Shown here: positions 17,320-26,225 of the stretch, piece by piece
Position numbering within the stretch: the first letter of the stretch is position 1
Layout: each line of letters starts with the position of its first letter
Source: Chitinophagales bacterium
GTDB taxonomy: Bacteria; Bacteroidota; Bacteroidia; Chitinophagales; Chitinophagaceae
Assembly: GCA_017303855.1 (NCBI GenBank)
Contig: JAFLBL010000003.1
Coordinates: 1-64,000 of the forward strand
Direction: 5' to 3'
DNA: 64,000 nucleotides
The notes under the pieces: model-generated
The model's database searches: none
Seen by the model: only the letters and a program-made list of their open reading frames with translations
What the model was told of the DNA's origin: nothing
Made by a program: the position numbers and the translations under genes

Positions 17320-18087
17320 ATGAATAAATTATCAGTCGCCATTATCACCTTCAACGAAGCAAAGAATATCGGGCGCTGTATTGATTCAGTGCTGGCCGTT
17401 GCGGATGAAATAGTGGTACTGGACTCCCTATCTGCTGATAATACCTGTGCCATTGCCGTTGCAAAAGGAGCCCGTGTGGTACAACAACCCTTTGCCGGAT
17501 ACATCGAACAAAAAAATGCAGCCGTACAACTTTGCGCCCATGATCTCGTGCTGAGTCTGGATGCCGATGAGGCCCTGGATGAAAAACTGCAGCAGGCAGT
17601 ATTTCAGGCAAAACAGGCAGCACCCGCAGCCGGTTACACGATGAACCGCTGTACGTATTATTGCGGCCGGTTTATCCGTCACGGGGCCTGGTACCCGGAT
17701 CGCAAACTCAGAATTTTCAATAAACAACTGGCCAGATGGGCCGGGATAAATCCCCATGATAAAGTGGAATTCAATCAGCCGCAGTCCACAGTACACCTGG
17801 CCGGCGATATCCTGCATTATTCTTATTATTCCATCGAAGAACATATCACACAGAATAACCGGTTCAGCACGATCTCCGCGGAAAGTTATTTCAAACGCGG
17901 GAAGAAGACCAGTCTCTTTAAAGTCTGCTTCAATCCCTGCTGGGCTTTTTTCTCCGGGTATTTTTTAAAAGGCGGTTTCCGGGATGGCTTTTACGGGTTG
18001 GTGATTGCAAAGAACGTGGCACATCTCACGTTTCTGAAACACAGCAAACTCTACCTGCTGCAACGGAATGCCCGTTTGCAGAAATGA
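17320..18087 (+). CDS. Glycosyltransferase family 2, WaaE/KdtX-like
   Basis: 255 residues of the LPS-core GT2 subgroup: KLSVAIITFNEAKNIGRCIDS, VADEIVVLDSLSADNT, then LSLDADEALD with the DXD metal site (DAD), NRCTYYCGRFIRHGAWYPDRK and ILHYSYYSIEEHITQNNRF. Related proteins extend the inner core of LPS. A clear paralogue is encoded at 32822-33583, but there the DAD has become DPN. Each paralogue has an O-antigen ligase-like gene nearby. The gene runs on the plus strand, away from the other glycan genes of the block. Family is confident; the sugar is not known. Confidence 0.85.
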   Translation: MNKLSVAIITFNEAKNIGRCIDSVLAVADEIVVLDSLSADNTCAIAVAKGARVVQQPFAGYIEQKNAAVQLCAHDLVLSLDADEALDEKLQQAVFQAKQAAPAAGYTMNRCTYYCGRFIRHGAWYPDRKLRIFNKQLARWAGINPHDKVEFNQPQSTVHLAGDILHYSYYSIEEHITQNNRFSTISAESYFKRGKKTSLFKVCFNPCWAFFSGYFLKGGFRDGFYGLVIAKNVAHLTFLKHSKLYLLQRNARLQK

Positions 18088-18100
18088 ACGGGGTTCTGTT

Positions 18101-18108
18101 TACTTTTG
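18101..18108 (+). promoter_or_regulatory. Promoter element TACTTTTG for the MeaB-type gene
   Basis: Exact TAnnTTTG match 19 bp before the ATG at 18128, overlapping the stretch just after the preceding GT2 stop. A TTTG at 18075-18078 lies 22 bp upstream, slightly longer than the usual -33/-7 spacing. It supports the ATG at 18128 over the longer open frame from 18068. Confidence 0.7.
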
Positions 18109-18127
18109 TACCCTTACCGTTTCAATT

Positions 18128-19024
18128 ATGTGGCAGGAATTATTAGCAAAACTTCAGCAAGGAGATACCAAGGCCCTGGCCCGTTGTATTTCCCTGGTGG
18201 AAAATGAACATCCGGGATATGAAACTCTCCTGAAATCACTGCCGGCCAGTAAGACCGGTATCATCGGCATCACCGGCCCGCCGGGCGCGGGCAAATCAAC
18301 ACTAACCGACGCACTGATCGGCGTTTTTGTACAGCACCAGCAAAAAGTAGCCGTGGTATGCGTGGATCCTTCTTCACCTTTCAACCTCGGTGCTGTATTG
18401 GGCGACAGAATCCGGATGAGTGACTGGTATACGAATGAGAACGTGTATATCCGTTCGCTGGCCACCCGTGGTTCCATGGGCGGACTGCATCCGAAGATTA
18501 TTGAAATCGCGGACCTGATCAAAGCCGCTCCTTTTGACTATATCATTGTAGAAACAGTAGGCGTAGGCCAAAGTGAAGTGGAGATTGCCGGACTTGCGGA
18601 TGTAACCATTGTGGTAGTGGTGCCCGAGGCAGGAGATGAAGTACAGACCATGAAGGCCGGGCTGATGGAAATCGCTGATATTTTTGTGGTGAACAAAGCC
18701 GATCGTCCCGATGCGGATATGTTTGTCCGTAATCTGCGGCTGATGCTGGCGCCCTCCTTCAGTAAAAAACAAACGGAGATTCCGGTGGTAAAAACCATTG
18801 CAGCCCGTAAGGAAGGCGTGAAGGAATTATATGAACTGATCCGGCAACAACTGGATGCCGGGCAACTGAACGAACGCACTTTCTGGCTGCTGGCAGAAAA
18901 AGCCTATTACCTGATTGAACAAAAACGGATGAAGGATGTGGACAAGAAAAAACTGAAAGCCGCTATTGAAGCCGCCTGTCAACAGGGAAATTTCAACCTG
19001 TACCAGTTTATCGCCGGGCTTTGA
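18128..19024 (+). CDS. meaB: MeaB/ArgK-family GTPase (methylmalonyl-CoA mutase chaperone)
   Basis: 298-residue G3E P-loop GTPase. The Walker A is GPPGAGKSTLTDAL near 48-61; CVDPSSPFNLGAVLGDRIRM and the VETVGVGQSEVEIAGLADVT switch follow; base recognition is VNKAD. This pattern is diagnostic of the MeaB/ArgK family. Family members load and protect the adenosylcobalamin-dependent methylmalonyl-CoA mutase. No mutase subunit lies in the window, so the partner must be elsewhere or the family role may differ. The start is set by the promoter at 18101 and the start sequence MWQELLAKLQQGD. Identification is strong, physiological partner inferred. Confidence 0.9.
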   Translation: MWQELLAKLQQGDTKALARCISLVENEHPGYETLLKSLPASKTGIIGITGPPGAGKSTLTDALIGVFVQHQQKVAVVCVDPSSPFNLGAVLGDRIRMSDWYTNENVYIRSLATRGSMGGLHPKIIEIADLIKAAPFDYIIVETVGVGQSEVEIAGLADVTIVVVVPEAGDEVQTMKAGLMEIADIFVVNKADRPDADMFVRNLRLMLAPSFSKKQTEIPVVKTIAARKEGVKELYELIRQQLDAGQLNERTFWLLAEKAYYLIEQKRMKDVDKKKLKAAIEAACQQGNFNLYQFIAGL

Positions 19025-19026
19025 AC

Positions 19027-19251
19027 TTAATCCTTGTTCCGGTGATTCTTATACCATTTGAAACTGATAAAACCGATGATGGCCATCGGTGCGAAGGCGA
19101 GATAGAGAATACCTGAATTCATACCCTTTGCCGGTCCTTCGCCCAATTGCTGGGCGGTCTTGGTACAGATGGAACACTGCGCCATCAGGTCTGCACCCGT
19201 AAACAGGAGACTGATAATCAGGAGAACCGCAATAATCTTCGCTTTTTTCAT
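19027..19251 (-). CDS. Small Cys-containing membrane protein, function unknown
   Basis: 74 residues from the ATG at 19251. An N-terminal signal or anchor (KIIAVLLIISLLFTGADLMA) is followed by QCSICTKTAQQLGEGPAKGMN, then a second hydrophobic segment (SGILYLAFAPMAIIGFISF) and a basic tail KWYKNHRNKD. The CxxC pair just after the first segment could bind metal or a redox partner on the periplasmic side. The frame is open much further upstream, but that part overlaps the region before the MORN gene stop and lacks membrane-protein character. The gene lies 67 bp downstream of the MORN gene, same strand. I do not recognise a named family. Confidence 0.65.
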   Translation of the reverse strand: MKKAKIIAVLLIISLLFTGADLMAQCSICTKTAQQLGEGPAKGMNSGILYLAFAPMAIIGFISFKWYKNHRNKD

Positions 19252-19318
19252 GTTTGCTGCAAAAGGCAAAAATACAACGAAAATCCGGGCAATTGGTTCA
19301 AAAAACAGGACTTTCCAC

Positions 19319-21400
19319 TCAGCCCGGGTTGCCGCAAAGTTTTTTGATCCGGGCATCGGCTGATTTATTACCTCCGGCCTTGGCTTTCTCAAAATCCGCA
19401 CAGGCCTCCGTTTTCTTCTCCAGCATTTCATAACAGATTCCCCTGTAATAATATACGTTGTCGTTCCCGGCTTTTGTTTTGGCCAGGTATTGCGTATAAT
19501 CCTGTATGGCCCCGGCATAATTTTTTACATTATGATAGATCACAGCCCGCTGCCAGTACCCGCTTGTATCGTTGGGATAAAATTTTACATAGGCCGAATA
19601 ATCCGCCAGCGCGGCCGCAGTGTCTTTCTGTGAGAGTGCCGTCTTGGCCCGCCAGTTCAGCCCGTCTTTACTTTTAGCCTGCTTTTTTAAAACCGTGTTG
19701 AAATCGGCCCGCGCGGAATCAAACTTTGACAGATTGTAATACGCGCCGCCCCTGAACAGGTACACACTGTCTTCCTTCAGGCCGAGACCAATCGCTTTAT
19801 TAAAGGAACGTAAGGCATCCGCATTTTTCTTAAAAGCAAAATAGATCCGTCCTTTTACATATTCCGGAACGGCGGGCGACATTTTCATCTGGTACTGGTA
19901 CGTAGGTTGCTTAATGGTGCCGTTATCCCATTTGCCGGTGAGTACCTTACCCGTAGGGTATAATACGGATCCTTCCTTCGGCTTCATTTCATTGATGGAT
20001 GTGTAATAACCGAGATCCTGAATGGTACCGGCAAACATGGACATATCCATAAACCAGATTTCAAAAATGGACCCGTCTGTATAGGAAATACGACGCGCAA
20101 AGCGTCCGTCTGATAATAACCAGGTTGTGGCAGTACTATAGGTACTGGTGCCGCTGAATGCTCCCTCAAATAAGACCACTCCGTTCCGGTAAAAAATGCC
20201 TTTACCCGAGGCGGCGCCATTGGCAAAATTGCCATCATATTTATTCTTGTTCGGCCAGGTCAGTACACCCAGCCCGCTGTACACGCCCTCCAGCCAGGAG
20301 CCTTCGTATACACTGCCGTCCTTATATACTTTCTTTCCCTGCCCCGACATTTTATCATTCTTAAAATTTCCCGTGTATACATCCCCGTTTTTCCATGTAT
20401 ACACGCCCTGCCCCTCTATTTTATCTTCATACCAACTACCGGTATAACGTTCACCATCGGCATATACTTTTGTGCCGGTTCCGTGTTTTTTCCCGTTTAT
20501 CCACTGGCCATCATAACTGGATCCATCTTTCCAGGTTGCTTTGCCCTTTCCGTCCCAGTTCCCGTTTTTCCATTCGCCTTCATATCGCTTTCCGTTTGCA
20601 TATTCACCAATACCAACCCCCTCGGCCAGGCCGTTTTTAAAGTCCCCTTCGTACTTGTCTTTATTGCCAAGGATCAGTTTACCCTTTCCTTCCGGCTGCC
20701 CATTGGCATACATCCCTTCATAGATTTCGCCATCTTTTTTTACCACATACTTTCCCTGGCCATGTCGTTTCCCTTCTTTAAACTCCCCGGTATAGATATC
20801 TCCATTATTGTACTGGTACCTGCCCTTGCCATGCTGATTATTGGCCATCCATCCCCCTTCATATACGGCGCTGTCTTTGTATACCCGTTTGCCTTCCCCG
20901 TCAAACTTATCCTCTTTCCAATAGCCATCATAACTGCCGCCATCCGGCCACGTGAAACGGCCCTTGCCTGATTTTTTGCCTTTTACATAACTGCCTTCAT
21001 AATACCGGCCGTCTTTAAAAAAATATTTCCCGTTTCCATCATAGCTGCCCACTTTCCAATAGCCTTCATAGCGGCTGCTGTCTGTGGCATAATAAACCCC
21101 ATAGCCCTCAAAATAACTGTCCTTTACTTCGCCTTCGTAGCGGCGGCCGTCTTTCCATTTGTACAGGCATTTCCCGTTCCAGTTGCCATTGATCCAGTCC
21201 CCTTCATAGTAGTCGCCGCTGGAGTAAAACATTTTACCCTTGCCATGGCAATACCCGTTTTTGAAATTGCCTTCATAGATGTTTTCATTTTTGTATTTGA
21301 ACTTTCCAAACCCGTCGGTGCAGTTGCCGGAAAGACACTGAGCCTTTACAGCTGTAATGGTAACAGTAAATAAAAGCAGAAAGAGAATACGGCGGGACAT
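19319..21400 (-). CDS. MORN-repeat protein with C-terminal TPRs, exported
   Basis: 693 residues. A signal peptide (ILFLLLFTVTITAVKAQ) comes first, then about 16-17 MORN repeats from residue 20 to about 415, each of the form YEGxWxNGxxxGxG (YEGNFKNGYCHGKGKMFY, YTGEFKEGKRHGQGKYVV and so on). The C-terminal 190 residues hold several TPR-like helices (ADALRSFNKAIGLGLKEDS, YAGAIQDYTQYLAKTKAG). MORN repeats bind lipids or proteins, and TPRs bind peptides, so a scaffold in the periplasm or on the outer membrane is plausible. The ATG at 21400 is preferred because it begins the signal peptide (MSRRILFLLL). No enzymatic domain is seen. Confidence 0.85.
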   Translation of the reverse strand: MSRRILFLLLFTVTITAVKAQCLSGNCTDGFGKFKYKNENIYEGNFKNGYCHGKGKMFYSSGDYYEGDWINGNWNGKCLYKWKDGRRYEGEVKDSYFEGYGVYYATDSSRYEGYWKVGSYDGNGKYFFKDGRYYEGSYVKGKKSGKGRFTWPDGGSYDGYWKEDKFDGEGKRVYKDSAVYEGGWMANNQHGKGRYQYNNGDIYTGEFKEGKRHGQGKYVVKKDGEIYEGMYANGQPEGKGKLILGNKDKYEGDFKNGLAEGVGIGEYANGKRYEGEWKNGNWDGKGKATWKDGSSYDGQWINGKKHGTGTKVYADGERYTGSWYEDKIEGQGVYTWKNGDVYTGNFKNDKMSGQGKKVYKDGSVYEGSWLEGVYSGLGVLTWPNKNKYDGNFANGAASGKGIFYRNGVVLFEGAFSGTSTYSTATTWLLSDGRFARRISYTDGSIFEIWFMDMSMFAGTIQDLGYYTSINEMKPKEGSVLYPTGKVLTGKWDNGTIKQPTYQYQMKMSPAVPEYVKGRIYFAFKKNADALRSFNKAIGLGLKEDSVYLFRGGAYYNLSKFDSARADFNTVLKKQAKSKDGLNWRAKTALSQKDTAAALADYSAYVKFYPNDTSGYWQRAVIYHNVKNYAGAIQDYTQYLAKTKAGNDNVYYYRGICYEMLEKKTEACADFEKAKAGGNKSADARIKKLCGNPG

Positions 21401-21481
21401 AAAATGTATTTTGCACAAATGTAGCCAAACAGGGCATTCTCGTCCATACCGGGAAGAGGGTATAAAAGCCCCCGGGGGGCC

Positions 21482-21510
21482 AAAAAAAGGCTGCCCTTCA
21501 GGACAGCCTT
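21482..21510 (-). terminator. Rho-independent terminator after typA
   Basis: On the minus strand the stem AAGGCTGTCC / GGGCAGCCTT with a TGAA loop runs into TTTTTTT. It lies 23 bp beyond the typA stop and would isolate typA from the MORN gene. Confidence 0.85.
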
Positions 21511-21532
21511 TGTATATAATTTACCGCATCGC

Positions 21533-23344
21533 TTACACCGCGTCTGCTTCCATTTTCTTCTGTACTTTCTTGCGCTCATCTTCATTCAGGATCACTTTCC
21601 GCATCCGGATAAAGTTGGGCGTTACCTCGATACACTCATCCTGCTGGATATACTCCATACACTCTTCCAGAGTCATCAGCGTTTTGGGAGCGATGCGGGT
21701 GGCATCGTCACTTCCGCTGGCACGGTGGTTGGTGAGTTTCTTTCCTTCCGTGGCATTTACCACCAGGTCACCGGGCTTAATGTTTTCCGCGATGATCTGT
21801 CCGGCATATACTTCTTCTCCCGGATCCACAAAGAAAGTACCGCGGTCCTGCAATTTATCAATGGAGTAACCGGTGGTCTTGTCCTGGAATTTGGAGATCA
21901 GCACCCCGTTGTTTCTGCCGGGGATCGGACCTTTCCAGGGTTTGTATTCAATAAAACGGTGGGCCATTACGGCTTCACCGGCGGTATTGGTCAGCATGGT
22001 GGAACGGAGACCGATCAGGCCGCGGGAAGGAATTTCAAATTCCAGGTGCTGCATTTCGCCCTTGGTTTCCATTACATGCATTTCGCCTTTACGACGCGTA
22101 ACCAGGTCAATTACTTTACTGGCGTATTCCTGAGGTACATCCACCACCAGGTTTTCATACGGCTCACATTTGGTGCCGTTGATTTCTTTTACAATTACCT
22201 GCGGTTGTCCGATCGTGAGCTCATACCCTTCGCGGCGCATGGTTTCGATCAGGATACCCAGGTGAAGGATACCACGTCCGTATACCTGGAAGCTATCTCC
22301 GCTGTCGGTGTCTTCCACACGCAGGGCCAGGTTCTTTTCTGTTTCCTTCAGCAGACGGTCGCGCAGGTGACGGGAGGTAACGAATTTACCATCCTTACCA
22401 AAGAACGGCGAGTTGTTGATGGAGAACAGCATGTTCATGGTCGGCTCATCCACGCTGATTACCGGTAAAGCTTCCGGTGTTTCCGCATCGGCAATGGTAT
22501 CACCGATATTGAAATCCTCGATACCTACCACGGCGCAAAGATCACCGGCCACCACTTCGGTGACTTTCTTCTTGCCCATGCCTTCAAACACGTATAATTC
22601 TTTCACCCTTGTTTTCTTGATGCTGCCATCGGCCTGCATCAGTACCACGGGTTGGTTTTCTTTCAGTACACCACGGCTTACTTTACCTACGGCAATACGA
22701 CCGAGGAAGGAAGAGTAATCCAGGGATGTGATCTGCATCTGTACCGGTCCTTCGTTGATACGGGGCGGCGGTACGTGTTTGATAATACCATCCAGGAGCG
22801 GGGTGATACCCTCGATCTGTTCCAGGGAATCATTGAACCAGCCATTCTTACCACTACCGTAGTAGGTGGGGAAATGCAGCTGCTCTTCGGTAGCATCCAG
22901 GTTGAAGAATAATTCGAATACCGCGTCATGCACTTCGTCGGGACGGCAGTTCGGTTTGTCCACTTTATTGATCACCACAATCGGGTGCAGGTTCAGGTGC
23001 AGGGCTTTCTGCAGTACAAAACGGGTCTGCGGCATAGGACCTTCAAAAGCATCCACCAGCAGGATCACCCCATCGGCCATTTTCAGTACGCGCTCTACTT
23101 CACCACCAAAGTCGGCGTGACCAGGGGTATCGATTACGTTAATCTTAACATCCTTATATACTACGGCAGCGTTTTTACTGAAGATAGTGATACCACGCTC
23201 GCGCTCCAGGTCATTGCTGTCCATGATGAGCTCCCCTGTATCCTGGTTATCCCGGAATACTTTGGTAGCGTGTAAAATTTTGTCAACCAGGGTGGTTTTA
23301 CCATGGTCTACGTGGGCGATGATTGCGATGTTTCTAATGTCCAT
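21533..23344 (-). CDS. typA: Ribosome-associated translational GTPase TypA/BipA
   Basis: 603 residues, the normal family length. The G-domain starts with IAIIAHVDHGKTTLVDKIL (G1) and continues with RERGITI (G2), DTPGHADFGGEVERV (G3) and VINKVDKP (G4). The EF-G-like domains II, III and V and the BipA-specific C-terminal domain follow (IPGRNNGVLISKFQDKTTGY, GKKLTNHRASGSDDATRI). BipA acts on the 50S subunit and supports growth under cold or stress. The gene's leader carries an inverted-repeat arm, with a four-helix-bundle gene lying between typA and the nearest good promoter at 23912. Identity is secure. Confidence 0.97.
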   Translation of the reverse strand: MDIRNIAIIAHVDHGKTTLVDKILHATKVFRDNQDTGELIMDSNDLERERGITIFSKNAAVVYKDVKINVIDTPGHADFGGEVERVLKMADGVILLVDAFEGPMPQTRFVLQKALHLNLHPIVVINKVDKPNCRPDEVHDAVFELFFNLDATEEQLHFPTYYGSGKNGWFNDSLEQIEGITPLLDGIIKHVPPPRINEGPVQMQITSLDYSSFLGRIAVGKVSRGVLKENQPVVLMQADGSIKKTRVKELYVFEGMGKKKVTEVVAGDLCAVVGIEDFNIGDTIADAETPEALPVISVDEPTMNMLFSINNSPFFGKDGKFVTSRHLRDRLLKETEKNLALRVEDTDSGDSFQVYGRGILHLGILIETMRREGYELTIGQPQVIVKEINGTKCEPYENLVVDVPQEYASKVIDLVTRRKGEMHVMETKGEMQHLEFEIPSRGLIGLRSTMLTNTAGEAVMAHRFIEYKPWKGPIPGRNNGVLISKFQDKTTGYSIDKLQDRGTFFVDPGEEVYAGQIIAENIKPGDLVVNATEGKKLTNHRASGSDDATRIAPKTLMTLEECMEYIQQDECIEVTPNFIRMRKVILNEDERKKVQKKMEADAV

Positions 23345-23345
23345 T

Positions 23346-23392
23346 GTTAAGTTTACAAGTTAACAAGTTGACAGGTTGATAGGGTAACAGCC
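23346..23392. repeat. Inverted-repeat arm, left of the four-helix-bundle gene
   Basis: AAGTTGACAGGTTGATAGGG-type words in the typA leader. The reverse complement of the arm at 23859-23896 shares AAGTTGACAGGTTGA, so the two arms enclose the 23394-23765 gene. Confidence 0.6.
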
Positions 23393-23393
23393 G

Positions 23394-23765
23394 TCATTCT
23401 TTGGACTTTCTGTCCAGATAGCTGATATATCCGTTTAATAACCGTTCAACTTCATTTATTTTAATTCTTAATTTCTGTAATAAATCATCACTGATAATTC
23501 CTTCATCACATGCGTCGATCAGGTGGTTCAGTGTTTCGGTTAAAGATCCACGGGCAATCACACAAAATCTGAGCCGATCCGGCCAGGTTTTCCTGCCATG
23601 TCCTTCTGCGATCTGAACGTTCACGGAACGTGAACTTCTGATAAGCTGATCTGTCAGTCTGTATTTTTCTTCTGCGGGAAACGTCTTAGCCAAAAAAGCA
23701 ATTTCATTTTTTAACTCCCGGGCCTTCTTCCACACTTCCAGTTCTTCGAAACTTTGATAAGCCAT
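23394..23765 (-). CDS. Four-helix-bundle protein (23S rRNA IVS-type, TIGR02436)
   Basis: 123 residues of the four-helix-bundle family: SFEELEVWKKARELKNEIAF at the start, YRLTDQLIRSSRSVNVQIAEGHGRK, then RFCVIARGSLTETLNHLIDACDEG and EVERLLNGYISYL. These features define the family first known from intervening sequences of bacterial 23S rRNA genes and now found free-standing in many Bacteroidota. The molecular function is unsettled; the fold forms a pentameric bundle in known members. Here the gene sits alone, on typA's strand just upstream of it, bounded on both sides by inverted-repeat arms (23346-23392 and 23859-23896). Family call is strong, function unknown. Confidence 0.9.
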   Translation of the reverse strand: MAYQSFEELEVWKKARELKNEIAFLAKTFPAEEKYRLTDQLIRSSRSVNVQIAEGHGRKTWPDRLRFCVIARGSLTETLNHLIDACDEGIISDDLLQKLRIKINEVERLLNGYISYLDRKSKE

Positions 23766-23858
23766 ATAGTTTAATTTAGAACCCTAAACTACATGTACTG
23801 ATCACCCGATCTCCGTCCGTCTACAAGTCTTTTTTCCAGATCCCTTAGCCGGCAGCAC

Positions 23859-23896
23859 CCTTATCAACTTTTCAACCTGTCAACTTATCAACCCCT
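23859..23896. repeat. Inverted-repeat arm, right of the four-helix-bundle gene
   Basis: CCTTATCAACTTTTCAACCT followed by GTCAACTTATCAACCCC. It is inverted relative to the arm at 23346-23392. The same word class also occurs away from such genes (54413-54526), so the arms may predate the gene. Confidence 0.6.
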
Positions 23897-23911
23897 CTCA
23901 AAACCGGGGTG

Positions 23912-23942
23912 CAAAGGTACACTTAAAAACCCGCTTCCCCAA
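23912..23942 (-). promoter_or_regulatory. Minus-strand promoter, TACCTTTG with GTTG at -33
   Basis: On the minus strand TACCTTTG (23919 to 23912) is an exact -7 element. TTG at 23942-23940 sits 20 bp upstream. It should drive the four-helix-bundle gene and, by read-through, typA. The start of typA is 568 bp downstream. Confidence 0.65.
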
Positions 23943-24016
23943 CCGAAACCTGCATTTAATACATCCTTAATGCGCTAAAAAGGAATATTTGCCGTAGTTT
24001 TAAAAAAAGAGATTGC

Positions 24017-25009
24017 ATGAAACTACTCAAATGGCTAGCAATCATCCTGTTAGTATTCACCGTTGTTTACTTTTTAGGCCCCCGGCCTTCCACACCTAAG
24101 TATACGAATGAGTTACCGGCTGTTCCGGCGGGTGCCGACTCACTTGAAGCGTATATCGCCAGGCATGAAGCCGCTTTTAAAATTAAAACGGATAATGAGG
24201 CCCGGATTCTCTGGGCCAATGATTCGTCAAAAGCTATGACCGACTATGCGGTGGTCTATCTGCATGGGTTTTCCGCCAGCCAGGAAGAAGGCGATCCGGT
24301 GCATTATGAGTTTGCCCAAAAGTTTGGTTGCAACCTTTACCTCAGCCGGCTGGATGCCCACGGGATAGATACGACCGAGCCCCTGATTAATTATACCGCA
24401 CTGGGCAGCTGGAATTCCGCCAAACAGGCCTTTGCCATCGGCAAGCAACTGGGAAAAAAAGTAATCCTGCTCTCCACTTCCACCGGCGGCAGCCTGGCCC
24501 TGAAACTGGCGGCGGAGTTTCCGGAAATCGCCGGACTGATTCTCTTATCGCCGAATATCGAAATCAATGACTCCAATGCCTGGTTGCTCAATAATCACTG
24601 GGGACTGCAGATTGCCCGGTTGGTAAAAGGAAAATACAATGTGGTAAAAGATACCACTCCCATTTATGCCCAGTACTGGAATAACCGGTACCGGATGGAA
24701 GCCACGGTGCAACTGGAAGAATTGCTGGAAAGCACCATGAAGGCCTCCGTGTTTAATAAAGTAAAACAGCCCACCCTCCTGCTCTATTATTTTAAAGACG
24801 ATGACCACCAGGATGAAGTGGTAAAAGTATCGGCCATGAAACGCATGTTCAATCAGCTTGGCACCGACACCTCGTTAAAAAGACAGGTGCCCATTCCCAA
24901 TGCCGGCGATCATGTACTCGGCTCCTACGTAAAATCAAAAGACATTGCGACCGTGCAGGCGGAATGTGAGAAGTTTGCCACGGAGATATTGAAGTTGAAA
25001 GAAGTGTAG
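24017..25009 (+). CDS. Alpha/beta hydrolase (carboxylesterase-like)
   Basis: 330 residues. An N-terminal hydrophobic stretch (LAIILLVFTVVYFLG, about 6-20) suggests a membrane anchor. The fold begins YAVVYLHGFSASQEEG, with the HGF oxyanion region. The nucleophile elbow is LLSTSTGGSLALKLA, with S-T-G-G where most relatives have GxSxGG, so the first Gly is replaced by Ser. The acid lies in LLYYFKDDDHQDEVV and the His in PNAGDHVLGSYVKS. Overall it resembles monoacylglycerol-lipase or carboxylesterase types. A TAGTTTTA element at about 23994 is a near match to a promoter. The gene is convergent with the 25016 gene, 6 bp apart. Substrate is unknown. Confidence 0.8.
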   Translation: MKLLKWLAIILLVFTVVYFLGPRPSTPKYTNELPAVPAGADSLEAYIARHEAAFKIKTDNEARILWANDSSKAMTDYAVVYLHGFSASQEEGDPVHYEFAQKFGCNLYLSRLDAHGIDTTEPLINYTALGSWNSAKQAFAIGKQLGKKVILLSTSTGGSLALKLAAEFPEIAGLILLSPNIEINDSNAWLLNNHWGLQIARLVKGKYNVVKDTTPIYAQYWNNRYRMEATVQLEELLESTMKASVFNKVKQPTLLLYYFKDDDHQDEVVKVSAMKRMFNQLGTDTSLKRQVPIPNAGDHVLGSYVKSKDIATVQAECEKFATEILKLKEV

Positions 25010-25015
25010 CAGTGA

Positions 25016-26149
25016 TCAGACCCGCACATAGATTTTCTTCTTATCCATGATCCAGCCCACGAGCCAGCAGAACATCACTACCGCCAGCGCAAACAGGAAG
25101 GAACCCAGGTAGGCACCGGCATGGATGAATATATTTTCGTAAAGCCAGCTATAAAGCGGTTGCCGCTTTTCTCCAATGGGAACAAACCAGAGCAGGATCG
25201 CCCCGATCTCCGACAGCAGGTAGATAAAGAGCGGATTTTTCCCAAACACTTCAAAGAAATAAGTCCATTTGGTACGACCCAGAAAATCGGTCACATAACT
25301 TAAGGCGGCAAGCAATACACAATCAATCCCGACAGTGAGCAATACAAAAGAGCCGGTCCACAGTTTTTTATTGATCGGGAACACGAGGTGCCATAAGAGT
25401 GCCATACTGATAACCGCAAATCCGGTGAGCAGCAGTTTGGTCAGTCCTTCCCAGGTCTTGCCCTTTGCCGCAATAAACTTACCGGCGGCATAACCAAACA
25501 CTACGTTTGCAATAGAAGGCATTGTACTCAGCAACCCTTCCGGATCAAAGGGAACACCTTCGCCGTGGTATAAATGGTTTTCGCCCAGCAGCCAGAGATC
25601 GAAGCGGTTGCCGGCATTGGTCAGCATATTAAACGGGTCGGACTTATCGCCAAACAGCAGTAGGAGCAACCAGTATACCAGCAGCAGTACCACAGCTATC
25701 CGTACCGCCGTGGCTTCTTTGAGATACCGGATCATCAGGGCCGCGAAGAAATAACCCAGGGCAATCCGTTGCAGAACGCCCATGATCCGGGTATTGGCGA
25801 TGGGGTTGGCCACCAGTTCATGGGCTTCATTCCAATGTACAAAGGGAAACCAGTACATCAGGTAACCGAGCAGGAAAATGATCAGTGTCCGCCTGGTAAT
25901 AATCCACAGCACTTTTCCATCCGGCAAGCCGTTCCATTTTTTCTCTACAAAACTCAGCGCATTCCCCACCACAAACATAAACGTGGGAAATACCAGGTCT
26001 GTCGGGGTAAACCCGTGCCAGGCCGCATGTTTCAGCGGTGCCCAGGTGGTATCCCAGCTGCCGGGCGTATTCACTATAATCATAAAGAAAACCGTCATGC
26101 CTCTCAGTACATCAAGAGCCAGAAAGCGTGGGGAAGCGGGCTGATTCAT
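25016..26149 (-). CDS. NagX/HGSNAT-like membrane acyltransferase (DUF5009)
   Basis: 377 residues with about ten membrane helices. The first block, RFLALDVLRGMTVFFMIIVNTPGSW, and the second, WHGFTPTDLVFPTFMFVVG, are conserved in the heparan-alpha-glucosaminide N-acetyltransferase/NagX family. RIMGVLQRIALGYFFAALMI is the third family block. Characterised relatives acetylate glucosamine at a membrane using acetyl-CoA; bacterial members are often near amino-sugar catabolism genes. Here the only neighbour with a possible sugar link is the divergent Gfo/Idh/MocA oxidoreductase (76 bp gap). Family is confident, substrate inferred. Confidence 0.85.
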   Translation of the reverse strand: MNQPASPRFLALDVLRGMTVFFMIIVNTPGSWDTTWAPLKHAAWHGFTPTDLVFPTFMFVVGNALSFVEKKWNGLPDGKVLWIITRRTLIIFLLGYLMYWFPFVHWNEAHELVANPIANTRIMGVLQRIALGYFFAALMIRYLKEATAVRIAVVLLLVYWLLLLLFGDKSDPFNMLTNAGNRFDLWLLGENHLYHGEGVPFDPEGLLSTMPSIANVVFGYAAGKFIAAKGKTWEGLTKLLLTGFAVISMALLWHLVFPINKKLWTGSFVLLTVGIDCVLLAALSYVTDFLGRTKWTYFFEVFGKNPLFIYLLSEIGAILLWFVPIGEKRQPLYSWLYENIFIHAGAYLGSFLFALAVVMFCWLVGWIMDKKKIYVRV

Positions 26150-26225
26150 AACACGTATTATTTTTCGAATATAAATATTTGCAGGAACTAAAATTGTAAC
26201 TTGGGGCAGCTTAAAAACTGATTAT

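Noticed and set aside
20158..20723. Pro/Ser-rich open frames on the plus strand
   Set aside because: They are antisense reflections of the MORN repeats, whose regular codon pattern creates long opposite-strand frames.
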